This document shows positions 55,461 to 64,000 of a stretch of 64,000 nt of DNA, one piece after another (position 1 is the first letter of the stretch; every line of letters begins with the position of its first letter). Source of the stretch: Idiomarina sp. PL1-037 (GTDB lineage: Bacteria; Pseudomonadota; Gammaproteobacteria; Enterobacterales; Alteromonadaceae); assembly GCF_034422975.1 (NCBI RefSeq), contig NZ_CP139873.1, forward strand, positions 682,001 through 746,000, written 5' to 3'. Position numbers and translations under genes: made by a program. The notes beneath the pieces were generated by a model. It did no database searches and was not told where the DNA came from. It was given only the letters and a program-made list of their open reading frames with translations.

Positions 55461-56210
55461 CTACAGCACCACCGTATTTTTATGTGGTGGGTTGGCTGCT
55501 AAGATTGCGCGCAGGGCTTTTTCGTTGCTAGGTTTCAGGTGGGTTATCCAAAGCTCGGTGGGTTGTTGCTCTAAGCTTTTCAGGGCGCTTTCAAGTAAGC
55601 TAGGGGTCATGTGCTTGGTTTTTTCCGCAACCGGCAGTAACTCGTCGGGAAAGGCGCATTCCAGCATTAAGGTGTCGATATGGGCTAGGCGGTTAAGCTG
55701 TTCGGTCAGTTGCTTACCGGCAATGGTATCGGCGGCAAAAACAAAGTGTTTACCCTGACTTTTTACGCTGTAACCCACTGTCGGTACGCTGTGCTCTACA
55801 GCAAAAGCTTTAATTTCCATACCCTCAAGCTCTATACACTCACCCGGGTGGATTTCTTTAAATTTTAGTATCGGCTCAGGGCCTTCGGTCATGCTGCTGA
55901 GCTCAGGCCAAATATCGCCGTTAAAAATATTATTTTGCAGCTTTTCCAGAGTGTGAGCCTGTGCGTAAACCGTAACGGGTAAGTGCTCACTTCCGTATTG
56001 GTTGCTTAAAAATGTGGGCAAAGCGGCAATGTGATCCATATGCGAGTGGGTCAGCAATACATGCCGAACCTGGTGCATTTGCGCGAGACTGAGTTGATTC
56101 AGACCGGTGCCGGCGTCAATCAGAATGTTATGATTGAGCTGGATGCAGGTAGAGCCGCCTTTATTGTCGCCACTGAGTCCGCCGCTGCAGCCAAGAACTT
56201 GAATATTCAC
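55461..56210 (-). CDS. MBL-fold hydrolase, class II cAMP phosphodiesterase-like
   Basis: 249 residues with the metallo-beta-lactamase metal motif THSHMDH (HxHxDH), a FAADT Asp region, CAFPDE and a C-terminal ITHLKP His. The layout fits class II cyclic-nucleotide phosphodiesterases and RNase Z-like relatives. The FPDE-containing segment favours the phosphodiesterase group. The substrate is not certain. It is divergent from the DUF998 gene and converges with hipA of module 2. Confidence 0.75.
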   Translation of the reverse strand: MNIQVLGCSGGLSGDNKGGSTCIQLNHNILIDAGTGLNQLSLAQMHQVRHVLLTHSHMDHIAALPTFLSNQYGSEHLPVTVYAQAHTLEKLQNNIFNGDIWPELSSMTEGPEPILKFKEIHPGECIELEGMEIKAFAVEHSVPTVGYSVKSQGKHFVFAADTIAGKQLTEQLNRLAHIDTLMLECAFPDELLPVAEKTKHMTPSLLESALKSLEQQPTELWITHLKPSNEKALRAILAANPPHKNTVVL

Positions 56211-56277
56211 AATCTGTTCCCATCTTGGTTTACACTGTAGTGAAAGATTATCACATTAATACAGCCGAGGAGGCTAC

Positions 56278-56910
56278 ATGGAAAACACACCGACGAAAAG
56301 CTCTCCTGTTATGCCGCAGTTAATTATTCTGACCTTATTTTGGGTTGGTCTGCAATTGGTTGCCACCTGGGTAAAAGGCGACTTTTCTCATGTAAGCCAG
56401 TATATAAGCGAAATTAACGCGACCGGCAGCACTGCCGCTGGCGCTTTTGGCTGGGTCGGTTTTATTCCGCTGGCTATGGTTTCTTTCGGTGTGCTACTAA
56501 CTGCTCGTCCGCATTTACGCGTTAAAGGCATTAGCCATATTGGCTGGAGCCTTCTATTTTTCTACCCTGTGGCTTACCTCGGTGCGGCACTGGCACCTTG
56601 TGATTTAGGCTGCCCGACAGATGGTTCCAGTTCTCAGGCATTACACAATATTATTAGCATGGTCAGTTACTTCGGTTTTGCGTTAGGTACGCTTTTACTG
56701 ACCTTTACCCCGAAAACTACCTGGCCGGTGCGCTGTGCTTTTGTTCTTCTGTCAGTGATTATTGCCTTAGGTTTTGTGCTAATGATTAACCCCGAATTGA
56801 CTGAAGTACGCGGCGCGATACAACGTTATATTGGCGTGGCACAACTGGTGGTGTTCTGGCTGCTGTTGTGGCTTAAACCGGCAGAAGCCGACGGAGGCAG
56901 TAATGAGTAA
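56278..56910 (+). CDS. DUF998-family membrane protein
   Basis: 210 residues with about six hydrophobic membrane segments. The segments SHVSQYISEINATGS near residue 40 and ALAPCDLGCP near residue 110 are typical of this family. Function is unknown. GAGG precedes the ATG. It overlaps copA by 8 bases, so the two are probably co-expressed, and a link to metal handling is possible but unproven. Confidence 0.75.
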   Translation: MENTPTKSSPVMPQLIILTLFWVGLQLVATWVKGDFSHVSQYISEINATGSTAAGAFGWVGFIPLAMVSFGVLLTARPHLRVKGISHIGWSLLFFYPVAYLGAALAPCDLGCPTDGSSSQALHNIISMVSYFGFALGTLLLTFTPKTTWPVRCAFVLLSVIIALGFVLMINPELTEVRGAIQRYIGVAQLVVFWLLLWLKPAEADGGSNE

Positions 56911-59152
56911 ATCTGTTCGTTTAAGTGTGGAAGGCATGAGCTGTGGCTCGTGCGCCAGTCGTGTCGACAAGGCATTAAATGGCTTAGACGGCGTTGAAGA
57001 TGCTTCGGTAAACCTGGCGTCGGACAGTGCTGAAGTAACTTACTCTGACAAGCTGTCGGTGGATGAATTAGTTCAGGCGGTGAAAAGTGCGGGCTACGAG
57101 GCGCATGAGGTTGTTGATCGCGATAAGCAAATGCGTGAGCAGCGTGAGCAACAGGCAAAGGAAATGCGTACGTTAAAAGGCCAGTTATGGCTTTCGACTT
57201 TGCTGACGTTGCCGGTGTTCCTGCTGGCCATGGGCAACCATATGGTGCCGGTGTTTTCCGAGTGGGTACATAACTCACTCGGCTTGCAAACCAGCTGGTG
57301 GATACAGTTAGTGCTTACTACCCTGGTATTAGCGGTTCCCGGCGCACGCTTTTATAAATTGGGTGTTCCCGCGCTATTCCGGGGCGCACCGGATATGAAC
57401 TCTTTGGTGGCACTGGGCGCCACGGCGGCCTGGGGCTATTCGGTGGTGGCAACTTTGGTGCCTTCGTGGTTGCCGAGTGAGTCCGTGAACGTTTACTTCG
57501 AAGCCTCGGCGGTTATTGTCACCTTGATCCTGGCCGGGCGCTTTATGGAAGCACGGGCTAAAAGCCACACCTCCGATGCTATTCAGCGTTTAATGAGTCT
57601 GCAAAGCAAAACAGCGCGAGTGGTGCGTGACGGCGAAGTGACCGAAGTCGATATTGCCGAGCTGGGCAAGTGCGATGAAATTGAGGTACGTCCGGGTGAA
57701 CGCATTGCTCTGGATGGTGAAGTATCTTCCGGTGACAGTTATGTCAACGAGGCTATGATAACCGGTGAAGCCGAACCGGTGCACAAGCAAAAAGAAGACA
57801 AAGTCGTTGGTGGAACGCTGAACGAAAAAGGCACTTTGCGTTTTAAAGTAACGGCTACCGGTGAAGGAACCGTGCTGGCGCAGATCATCCGTATGGTCGA
57901 GCAGGCGCAGGGTAGTAAATTGCCGATTCAGGACACAGTGAACCGCATTACCCTGTGGTTTGTTCCTGCAGTTATGCTGGTGGCCTTGCTGACTTTTGTG
58001 GTGTGGTATTTTGCTGCCAGTGAGTCAGCACTCACTTTTGCACTGGTTAATGCTGTCGCCGTCCTGATTATTGCCTGCCCTTGTGCCATGGGTCTGGCGA
58101 CACCCACGTCTATTATGGTGGGCACAGGCCGCGGTGCGGAGATGGGTGTGTTGTTCCGTCAGGGTAGTGCCCTGCAGGCGTTGCAACAATCCAAAGGCGT
58201 TATCTTTGATAAAACAGGTACGCTGACCGAAGGCAAGCCGACTATTACAGAGTGGATTACCCTAAGCGAGTTTAACGAAAAAGAGGTGCTGACATTAGCG
58301 GCTTCGGTTGAAGCTAAATCCGAGCATCCTACGGCAGAAGCTTTGGTGAATTATGCCAAAGACCAGGACATTAAAGTCAGCGAGCCGGATACCTTTGAGG
58401 CTATTTCAGGTTTGGGGGTCACGGGAAAAGTAGATGGTAAAACGCTTTACATTGGCACCAGCGACCTGATGCAGGACAACGACATTGCGCTGGATGCTGA
58501 GCCTGCAGATGCTAAAGCATGGTCAGAGAGTGGACGCACCCCGATTTATGTCGCAATAGACGGTAAGCTGGCGGCCGTATTTACTCAGGACGATCCGATT
58601 AAATCGAGTGCCAAAGAATTGATTAAGCGCCTACACGCCGACGGCCTGAAAACCGCCATGGTAACCGGTGACGCTGAGTCTACCGCAAAACGCATTGCCA
58701 AGGAGTTGGGTATTGACGAAGTGGTTGCCAATGTAAAACCCGATGGCAAAGTGGATGCGGTTAAGCGCCTGAAAAAAGAATGGGGTCAGGTTATATTTGT
58801 GGGGGACGGTATTAACGACGCTCCTGCACTGGCCTCCGCGGACGTGGGTTTTGCTATTGGGACCGGTACAGACGTCGCTATTGAATCTGCCGATGTGGTG
58901 CTAATGTCTGATAATCTGACCGTGGTACAACAGGCCTTTGCTTTGTCTGAAGCCACCATGCGCAACATTCGTCAGAATTTATTCTGGGCTTTTGCTTATA
59001 ATACCGCACTGATCCCTGTCGCCGCGGGCGTACTGTATCCGTTTTTCGGTATTTTACTGTCACCTATGCTGGCAGCGGGTGCCATGGCGTTATCCAGTGT
59101 GTTCGTGATAACTAACGCGCTGCGGCTTAAAACCGTGAATTTAGAGAAGTAA
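56903..59152 (+). CDS. copA: Copper-exporting P-type ATPase
   Basis: 749 residues from the ATG at 56903, inside the end of the preceding gene; a longer in-frame start at 56831 would overlap it much further. One N-terminal metal-binding domain (GMSCGSCASR, C14/C17) is followed by the P1B-type membrane region with the CPC motif (392-394). The phosphorylation site DKTGTLTEG (D436), SEHPTAEAL (the HP motif), GDGINDAPALASAD and the C-terminal hydrophobic pair follow. It pumps Cu+ (or Ag+) out of the cytosol. No CueR-type box was recognised upstream. Confidence 0.94.
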   Translation: MSKSVRLSVEGMSCGSCASRVDKALNGLDGVEDASVNLASDSAEVTYSDKLSVDELVQAVKSAGYEAHEVVDRDKQMREQREQQAKEMRTLKGQLWLSTLLTLPVFLLAMGNHMVPVFSEWVHNSLGLQTSWWIQLVLTTLVLAVPGARFYKLGVPALFRGAPDMNSLVALGATAAWGYSVVATLVPSWLPSESVNVYFEASAVIVTLILAGRFMEARAKSHTSDAIQRLMSLQSKTARVVRDGEVTEVDIAELGKCDEIEVRPGERIALDGEVSSGDSYVNEAMITGEAEPVHKQKEDKVVGGTLNEKGTLRFKVTATGEGTVLAQIIRMVEQAQGSKLPIQDTVNRITLWFVPAVMLVALLTFVVWYFAASESALTFALVNAVAVLIIACPCAMGLATPTSIMVGTGRGAEMGVLFRQGSALQALQQSKGVIFDKTGTLTEGKPTITEWITLSEFNEKEVLTLAASVEAKSEHPTAEALVNYAKDQDIKVSEPDTFEAISGLGVTGKVDGKTLYIGTSDLMQDNDIALDAEPADAKAWSESGRTPIYVAIDGKLAAVFTQDDPIKSSAKELIKRLHADGLKTAMVTGDAESTAKRIAKELGIDEVVANVKPDGKVDAVKRLKKEWGQVIFVGDGINDAPALASADVGFAIGTGTDVAIESADVVLMSDNLTVVQQAFALSEATMRNIRQNLFWAFAYNTALIPVAAGVLYPFFGILLSPMLAAGAMALSSVFVITNALRLKTVNLEK

Positions 59153-59172
59153 ATTGAAAGGAATGGACGGCC

Positions 59173-59919
59173 ATGAAAGTCGGGGTTTTTGATAGCGGTG
59201 TCGGTGGTTTAACCGTGGCTCGATCGTTGCAACAAAGCGGTTGTTTCAGTGAACTGCTGTATTATGGAGACACCGCCCGCGTGCCTTACGGTAGCAAGGA
59301 CAGCAATACGGTGACGCGCTATGCGCTGGAAGCGGTTGAGTTTTTTAATGGCGCCGATGTGGATTGTCTGGTGGTGGCCTGTAACACCGTGAGTGTGACC
59401 GCTCTGGAGCAAATGCAGAAGTTCTCCAATAAGCCAGTGTACGGGGTACTGGAGCCCGGTGTAATGGTTTTGGAGCAACTGCAGGGTATTGATACCAGTG
59501 CCAGAGTGTTGGTTATTGCTACGCGATCGACTATAAACTCCGGTGCTTACCAGCAACAGATACAGGCTTTAGGTTACAACCAGGTGGAGGCCCTGCCCAC
59601 GCCGTTGTTTGTGCCTATTGTTGAAGAAGAGCTCTACGATGGTCCGATACTGCAGGAAACGTTCAAGCATTATTTTGGCAAGCTTGAACAGCCCGATGTG
59701 GTGCTACTGGGCTGTACTCATTTTCCGTTGATAGCCAAGAGCATTTCAGCTTATTTCAATGGCGCCAAAACCATCCACTCCGGCGAAGCCATGCTGGCCT
59801 GGCTGAAGCAACATCTGGACCTAAGCGCCCAGTTTGACACCACTCCACTGCACATTATAGCCACTGAAAACGTCGACGCCGTAAAACGCACCGCCACCCG
59901 CTGGGGCCTGAAGCTGTAG
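59173..59919 (+). CDS. murI: Glutamate racemase
   Basis: 248 residues. It supplies D-glutamate for peptidoglycan. The two catalytic Cys are visible in VVACNTVS (C70) and LLGCTHFPL (C181), along with FDSGVGGLTV at the N-terminus and YGDTARVPYG. It is 20 bases downstream of copA and may share its transcript. The following 337-base spacer carries two copies of the cruciform repeat and the malic enzyme promoter region. Confidence 0.95.
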   Translation: MKVGVFDSGVGGLTVARSLQQSGCFSELLYYGDTARVPYGSKDSNTVTRYALEAVEFFNGADVDCLVVACNTVSVTALEQMQKFSNKPVYGVLEPGVMVLEQLQGIDTSARVLVIATRSTINSGAYQQQIQALGYNQVEALPTPLFVPIVEEELYDGPILQETFKHYFGKLEQPDVVLLGCTHFPLIAKSISAYFNGAKTIHSGEAMLAWLKQHLDLSAQFDTTPLHIIATENVDAVKRTATRWGLKL

Positions 59920-59940
59920 CCTGACCGAACGAGTGCTGAG

Positions 59941-60040
59941 GTTATAAAGGCTCTTTCGGAGGACGCCCGCGAGTACATCCCTGTAGGGCTTGAGCAGCGC
60001 CATCCATGGCGCTGCACACCTCCGTAAGAGCCTTTGTAAC
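59941..60040 (+). repeat. Intergenic cruciform element, copy 2
   Basis: A 22-bp outer stem with two mismatches (59941-59962 and 60019-60040) encloses TACA-TCCC-TGTA (59974-59985) and the perfect GCAGCGCCAT / ATGGCGCTGC stem around CC (59994-60015). It has the same plan and conserved core as copy 1 after purL, with different but still paired stem sequences. Confidence 0.75.
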
Positions 60041-60074
60041 CGTCGGCGCACTGATCCGGCGAGCTTTATCAGTT

Positions 60075-60120
60075 CCATGGCCTTCGTCAAGCGTTCATGG
60101 ATGAAGTTGCAGCGTCTCCT
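60075..60120 (-). repeat. Truncated cruciform element, copy 3 (reverse)
   Basis: Read on the minus strand, this segment matches copy 1 from GGAGACGCT through the TTCATCC-TGAA hairpin and GCTTG to GAAGGCCAT, with only a few differences. It then diverges, so the second hairpin is incomplete. It lies next to copy 2 in opposite orientation. Confidence 0.65.
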
Positions 60121-60256
60121 GAAGCCCGGGTTCTGTTATCTCAGCCGAATTACCTACCAGCTCTGCTTCCCCTGCTCTGAGCCAGCTGGAATAGCAACTA
60201 GCGTGATGTTGATGTTATGATATTCGTATTACTTTTGCTTTCAGGAGTTTGTACTT

Positions 60257-61945
60257 ATGCCGCAGACGCAGCGTCCGCTTTATATTCCGTATTCTGGTCC
60301 TAACTTGTTGGAAACCCCGTTACTGAACAAGGGCAGTGCCTTTAGTCGGGAAGAGCGTGCCGCGTTTAACCTGACGGGCTTGTTGCCACCTCGTTATGAG
60401 AGTATTGAGGAGCAGGCCGAGCGGGCTTACATGCAGTACAGAAGCTTTGAAACGCCCATTAACAAGCACATTTATCTGCGCGCTATTCAGGACAACAACG
60501 AAACCCTGTTCTATCGTTTATTGACGGATCATCTGGAAGAGATGATGCCGATTATCTACACCCCGACGGTGGGTGATGCCTGTGAGAAGTTCTCAGATAT
60601 TTACCGCAGCTCACGCGGTTTATTTATTTCCTATTCTGAACGCGATCAGATTGACGATATTCTGCGCAATGCCACTAAACAAAAAGTGAAAGTGATTGTG
60701 GTGACCGACGGTGAGCGCATTCTGGGCTTAGGCGACCAGGGTATAGGCGGCATGGGTATTCCTATTGGAAAGCTCTCGCTGTACACCGCTTGCGGCGGAA
60801 TTAGCCCTGCGTATACGCTGCCGGTGATGCTGGATGTTGGTACCAATAATGAAAAATTGCTGGAAGACCCTATGTATATGGGCGCTCGGCATAAGCGTAT
60901 TGAGCAGGACGAATACGACGAATTCCTCGACAAGTTCATAAAAGCGGTGACCAGACGCTGGCCGGGTGTGATGCTGCAGTTTGAGGATTTTGCTCAGCCT
61001 AACGCCATGCCTTTATTGCGTCGTTATCGCGACGAAATCTGCTGTTTTAATGACGACATTCAGGGCACCGCGTCTGTGACGGTGGGCACCTTGCTGGCAG
61101 CCTGCCGTCAAAAAGGTAAAAAGCTTAGTGAGCAGAAGGTGGTGTTTGTTGGTGCTGGATCTGCGGGCTGCGGTATTGCAGAGCAGATTATGATTCAGAT
61201 GACCGCCGAGGGCTTAAGCGAGGAACAAGCGAAGAAACAGATCTTCATGGTCGACCGTTTTGGTTTGGTTATGGATACCATGGATGGTTTGCGTGACTTC
61301 CAACAGGCGCTGGCGCAGAAGACCAGCGATTTAAACGCGTGGGAATACAGTGGTGATTATCCGTCGCTGCTGGACGTTATGCATTGTGCCGAGCCTGACA
61401 TTTTAATTGGTGTGTCAGGCCAGGCCGGGCTCTTCACCGAACAAGTTATTTCAACCATGGCAAAAAATGTCGAGCGTCCCATTATTTTTCCACTGAGTAA
61501 CCCCTCCAGACACGTGGAAGCGCACCCTACAGATGTCCTGAAGTGGAGCGAAGGCCGGGCTATTGTGGCAACCGGAAGCCCGTTCGGAGAGGTGGAATAT
61601 GATGGCCGTATTTACCCGATAGCGCAGTGCAATAACAGTTATATTTTCCCAGGCATTGGTCTTGGGGTGTTAGCGGTTAAATCTGAGCGGGTGAGTGATG
61701 AAATGCTGCGAGTGGCAAGTAAAACACTGGCGAATGCATCGCCCAGCGCTAATGGTAAAGGTGAAGCCTTATTGCCAGCTTTTAATGATTTAACTCAGCT
61801 AAGCAAAGACATTGCTTTTGCTGTGGGTAAAGTGGCTCAACAAGAGGGTTTAGCACTGGAAATTGATGAAGACACGCTTCGTGAGCGCATCGACAACAAT
61901 TTCTGGAAACCGGAATACCGCTTCTACAAGCGCGTAAGTATTTAA
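60257..61945 (+). CDS. maeA: NAD-dependent malic enzyme
   Basis: 562 residues, decarboxylating malate to pyruvate with NAD+. AGGAG precedes the ATG. Family motifs are intact: MPIIYTPTVGDACEKFS, VTDGERILGLGDQGIGGMGI, LQFEDFAQPNAMPLL, CFNDDIQGTASV, and the NAD-binding VVFVGAGSAGCGIAEQI. The length matches E. coli MaeA (SfcA). Its stop overlaps the convergent PLP-enzyme gene by 4 bases. Confidence 0.94.
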   Translation: MPQTQRPLYIPYSGPNLLETPLLNKGSAFSREERAAFNLTGLLPPRYESIEEQAERAYMQYRSFETPINKHIYLRAIQDNNETLFYRLLTDHLEEMMPIIYTPTVGDACEKFSDIYRSSRGLFISYSERDQIDDILRNATKQKVKVIVVTDGERILGLGDQGIGGMGIPIGKLSLYTACGGISPAYTLPVMLDVGTNNEKLLEDPMYMGARHKRIEQDEYDEFLDKFIKAVTRRWPGVMLQFEDFAQPNAMPLLRRYRDEICCFNDDIQGTASVTVGTLLAACRQKGKKLSEQKVVFVGAGSAGCGIAEQIMIQMTAEGLSEEQAKKQIFMVDRFGLVMDTMDGLRDFQQALAQKTSDLNAWEYSGDYPSLLDVMHCAEPDILIGVSGQAGLFTEQVISTMAKNVERPIIFPLSNPSRHVEAHPTDVLKWSEGRAIVATGSPFGEVEYDGRIYPIAQCNNSYIFPGIGLGVLAVKSERVSDEMLRVASKTLANASPSANGKGEALLPAFNDLTQLSKDIAFAVGKVAQQEGLALEIDEDTLRERIDNNFWKPEYRFYKRVSI

Positions 61946-63093
61946 GAATGCGCTAAGTCGATGGCCCGCTGTAAATCGTTTAGCAGGTCATCGGCGTTTT
62001 CAATGCCTACCGATAAACGCAATAAATCCAGCGGCACCGGCGTGTCCGGGCCTTCAATGCTGGCGCGATGCTCAATCAGACTTTCCACGCCACCTAATGA
62101 CGTAGCGCGGTGCCAGAGCTGAGTTTTAGCTGCAACCGCAATTGCCGCTTTTTCGCCACCGGCTAAACGAATAGACAGCATACCGCCAAAACCGCTCTGC
62201 ATTTGCTTAACGGCTATTTCATGACCGGCAAAGCTTGGCAAGCCGGGATACAAAACTTCAATAACCTGCGGGTGCTGCTCCAGCTGCTCTGCTATATATA
62301 ATGCACTTTGACAACTTTCCCGGACCCGTAAAAACAGCGTTCGCATGCCACGCAAGAGTTGCGCCGCGTCCTGAGGCCCCGGAACGGCTCCGGACTGGGC
62401 ACGAATAGCCACTAAGCGTTTCCAGAACTCGTTATCTTCACGAGCAGCCAGTGCGCCGGAAATAACATCGGAGTGGCCGTTTAGGTACTTAGTCGCGGAG
62501 TGCATGACAATATCGGCGCCAAGATCCAATGGCTTGGTCAGCAGTGGTGTTGCCACCGTCGAATCAACGGCAAGCAGGGCACCACATTCTTTTGCCAGGT
62601 TAGCGACGGCGGCGATATCGGTAACTGTCCAAAGCGGGTTGCCCGGCGTTTCAAGCCAAATAAGCGTAGGCTTTCTTTCCGCAATAGCGTCGCGTATTTT
62701 ATTTAAATTGGTGGTATCGAGAAACCGAACATCCAGTCCGCTATCGACACCAAAAGTTTGTAGCCATTTGCGCAAAGCCCAGTACATAACCTTGGGAGCT
62801 ATGACCGAGTCGCCTGGCTTTAAGGCCTGAAAAACAGCGGTAGCAGCGGCCATGCCCGAAGCGAACAGGCGTGCATCTGCCGCATTTTCTAATTCTGCCA
62901 ACAGCTTTTCTGCAGGGCGATAAGTGGGGTTGTCAGCTCTTGAATACACCCGACCGCTACGATATTGATTGTCGTCATCACGCAGATAAGTCGTTGATGT
63001 GTATACTGGAGGGATAATTACTCCATTCTCGTTGTCAGAGTGACTACCACCCTGAGCAAGGAGTGATTGCGGCGAAAAAGGACGTTTCGTCAT
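61942..63093 (-). CDS. Cys/Met metabolism PLP-dependent enzyme
   Basis: 383 residues from MTKRPFSPQSLLAQGG; a longer start at 63132 is less likely. The family fold I pattern is clear: YSRADNPTYRPAEKLLAELE, DSTVATPLLTKPL and the PLP lysine in SATKYLNGHSDV (K202). Related enzymes include cystathionine gamma-synthase, beta-lyase and methionine or cystathionine gamma-lyase. Sequence alone does not decide which reaction it catalyses, so I give no symbol. It is convergent with maeA and divergent from azurin. Confidence 0.85.
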   Translation of the reverse strand: MTKRPFSPQSLLAQGGSHSDNENGVIIPPVYTSTTYLRDDDNQYRSGRVYSRADNPTYRPAEKLLAELENAADARLFASGMAAATAVFQALKPGDSVIAPKVMYWALRKWLQTFGVDSGLDVRFLDTTNLNKIRDAIAERKPTLIWLETPGNPLWTVTDIAAVANLAKECGALLAVDSTVATPLLTKPLDLGADIVMHSATKYLNGHSDVISGALAAREDNEFWKRLVAIRAQSGAVPGPQDAAQLLRGMRTLFLRVRESCQSALYIAEQLEQHPQVIEVLYPGLPSFAGHEIAVKQMQSGFGGMLSIRLAGGEKAAIAVAAKTQLWHRATSLGGVESLIEHRASIEGPDTPVPLDLLRLSVGIENADDLLNDLQRAIDLAHS

Positions 63094-63178
63094 ATAAATT
63101 CTCGTTAAAGTAATCTCAATGCGAGATATCACGTATATTAGAAAGGAATCATTTCATACTAACCGAAGAGGTATTGCA

Positions 63179-63628
63179 ATGCGTTACATAATTTCCGCAC
63201 TACTAGGCTCTATGTTGTTTGTCGCAAACGCCGCGCAGGCTAACGAATGTGAGCTCTCCATAGATAGCAATGACAACATGAGATTTGATACAAAAGAGAT
63301 GTCCGTACCAGCTAGCTGTGACGAAGTAACAGTAACCCTTCATCACACGGGTAAACTGGATAAAAAAGTGATGGGTCACAACTGGGTACTGAGTGAAGCT
63401 GGTGACATGCAGTCTGTAGTACAACAAGGTATGTCAGCAGGTATGGATAATAACTATGTACCAGACTCTGATGCTGTAATTGCTGCAACCGACGTTATTG
63501 GTGGTGGTGAGCAAACGTCAGTGACGTTTTCAACAGAAGGTATGAGTGCAGATACTGATTATAAATTCTTCTGCACCTTCCCAGGCCACTCAGCAATTAT
63601 GCAAGGCAGCTTTGCGATTAAAGAATAA
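63179..63628 (+). CDS. azu: Azurin (type 1 blue copper protein)
   Basis: 149 residues from the ATG at 63179, with AGAGG about seven bases upstream. A signal peptide cleaved after A21 (ANAAQA) gives a mature protein starting NECEL. Copper ligands are all present: H67 in MGHNW, and C132, H137 and M141 in FCTFPGHSAIM (mature 46, 111, 116 and 120). A disulfide between C24 and C47 is likely. It is a periplasmic electron carrier, and its position near copA is suggestive but may be coincidence. Confidence 0.95.
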   Translation: MRYIISALLGSMLFVANAAQANECELSIDSNDNMRFDTKEMSVPASCDEVTVTLHHTGKLDKKVMGHNWVLSEAGDMQSVVQQGMSAGMDNNYVPDSDAVIAATDVIGGGEQTSVTFSTEGMSADTDYKFFCTFPGHSAIMQGSFAIKE

Positions 63629-63666
63629 CTTTCGCAATATGGCTTAACCGCAAATTGACTAGTAAT

Positions 63667-63697
63667 AACTGCAGCCCCCTTGGCTGCAGTTTTTTTG
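63667..63697 (+). terminator. Intrinsic terminator after azurin
   Basis: ACTGCAGCC (63668-63676) pairs with GGCTGCAGT (63682-63690), followed by a run of T residues to 63697. Confidence 0.9.
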
Positions 63698-63706
63698 GAG
63701 CTCTAT

Positions 63707-64000
63707 TTGACTGCTATGAAGTTTTTACTCATTACCTTTGTTCTTTTGTTGTCATTGCTTGGTACAGGTAGTCAGGCGCAACAATTTGGATCACGTGAAG
63801 CGCTGGTGATTACGCAGCCAGTCACCTTTGAGCGCGAACGCAATAGGGTAGAAGCAGTTGGTACAGCGGAAGCTGTGCGCTCCATTACCATATACCCTGC
63901 TGTTGGCGACAGAGTGGTCTCGGTAAATTTTACGCCGGGGGAAAAAGTTGAGAAAGACCAGCTATTGGTCGAGCTGGATGCCCGTCGCCAGAAAGTTGCA
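63707..64000 (+). CDS. RND efflux membrane fusion protein, N-terminal part
   Basis: Partial gene running off the right edge. The TTG at 63707 has GGAG six bases upstream; the ATG at 63716 would have a 15-base gap, so the TTG is favoured. A signal peptide (MKFLLITFVLLLSLLGTGSQ, then AQQ) precedes an AcrA/HlyD-type segment: EAVGTAEAVRSITIYPAVGD, RVVSVNFTPGEKVEKDQLLV and ELDARR. This is the lipoyl-like half motif of membrane fusion proteins. An inner-membrane RND pump is expected downstream, outside the window. Confidence 0.8.
   Translation, partial: MTAMKFLLITFVLLLSLLGTGSQAQQFGSREALVITQPVTFERERNRVEAVGTAEAVRSITIYPAVGDRVVSVNFTPGEKVEKDQLLVELDARRQKVA

Overview
The window looks like chromosomal DNA of a marine gammaproteobacterium, most likely Idiomarina or a close Alteromonadales relative. 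I infer this from the gene set: a Lap-type adhesin system, Oar-like TonB receptors, the tadA/mltF/purL neighbourhood typical of gammaproteobacteria, rfaH, azurin, and PurL and GuaB of E. coli-like length. No search was run, so the genus is an inference. No rRNA, tRNA, phage, IS element or CRISPR array was seen.

Region 1 (1-27.9 kb) is a complete c-di-GMP-controlled biofilm adhesin locus. A 6,263-residue LapA-type adhesin contains 58 tandem repeats of exactly 279 bp. It is followed by an operon for its type I secretion system (TolC-like outer membrane protein, ABC transporter with C39-like domain, HlyD-like adaptor), a LuxR-type regulator with a pseudo-receiver domain and a conserved 118-residue protein. 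Converging on this operon are lapG (periplasmic protease) and lapD (catalytically dead GGDEF-EAL c-di-GMP receptor). The adhesin N-terminus carries a PAAG site that LapG should cut, so substrate, protease, protease-sequestering receptor and exporter are all present.

Region 2 (28-33.3 kb) holds the guaBA operon (GMP synthesis), a HipB/HipA-type toxin-antitoxin pair with two matching palindromic operators, and a small outer-membrane barrel protein. Region 3 (33.3-43.4 kb) holds a secreted endonuclease/exonuclease/phosphatase-fold protein, two tandem Oar-like TonB-dependent receptors, an NhaC-type antiporter and tadA. Region 4 (43.4-53.5 kb) holds a secreted M20 amidohydrolase, mltF, a GlyGly-CTERM metzincin protease, rfaH, a small basic ORF and purL.

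Region 5 (53.5-64 kb) holds a second, unrelated hipBA module, an MBL-fold phosphodiesterase-like enzyme, a DUF998 membrane protein, copA, murI, a malic enzyme, a Cys/Met-metabolism PLP enzyme, azurin and the start of an RND-type membrane fusion protein. Two intergenic spacers here, after purL and after murI, carry copies of a cruciform-forming repeat whose stems covary between copies.

The most notable items are the giant, visibly homogenising repeat array with its full Lap control circuit, a hairpin that could mask the adhesin ribosome-binding site, and the covarying intergenic cruciform family.
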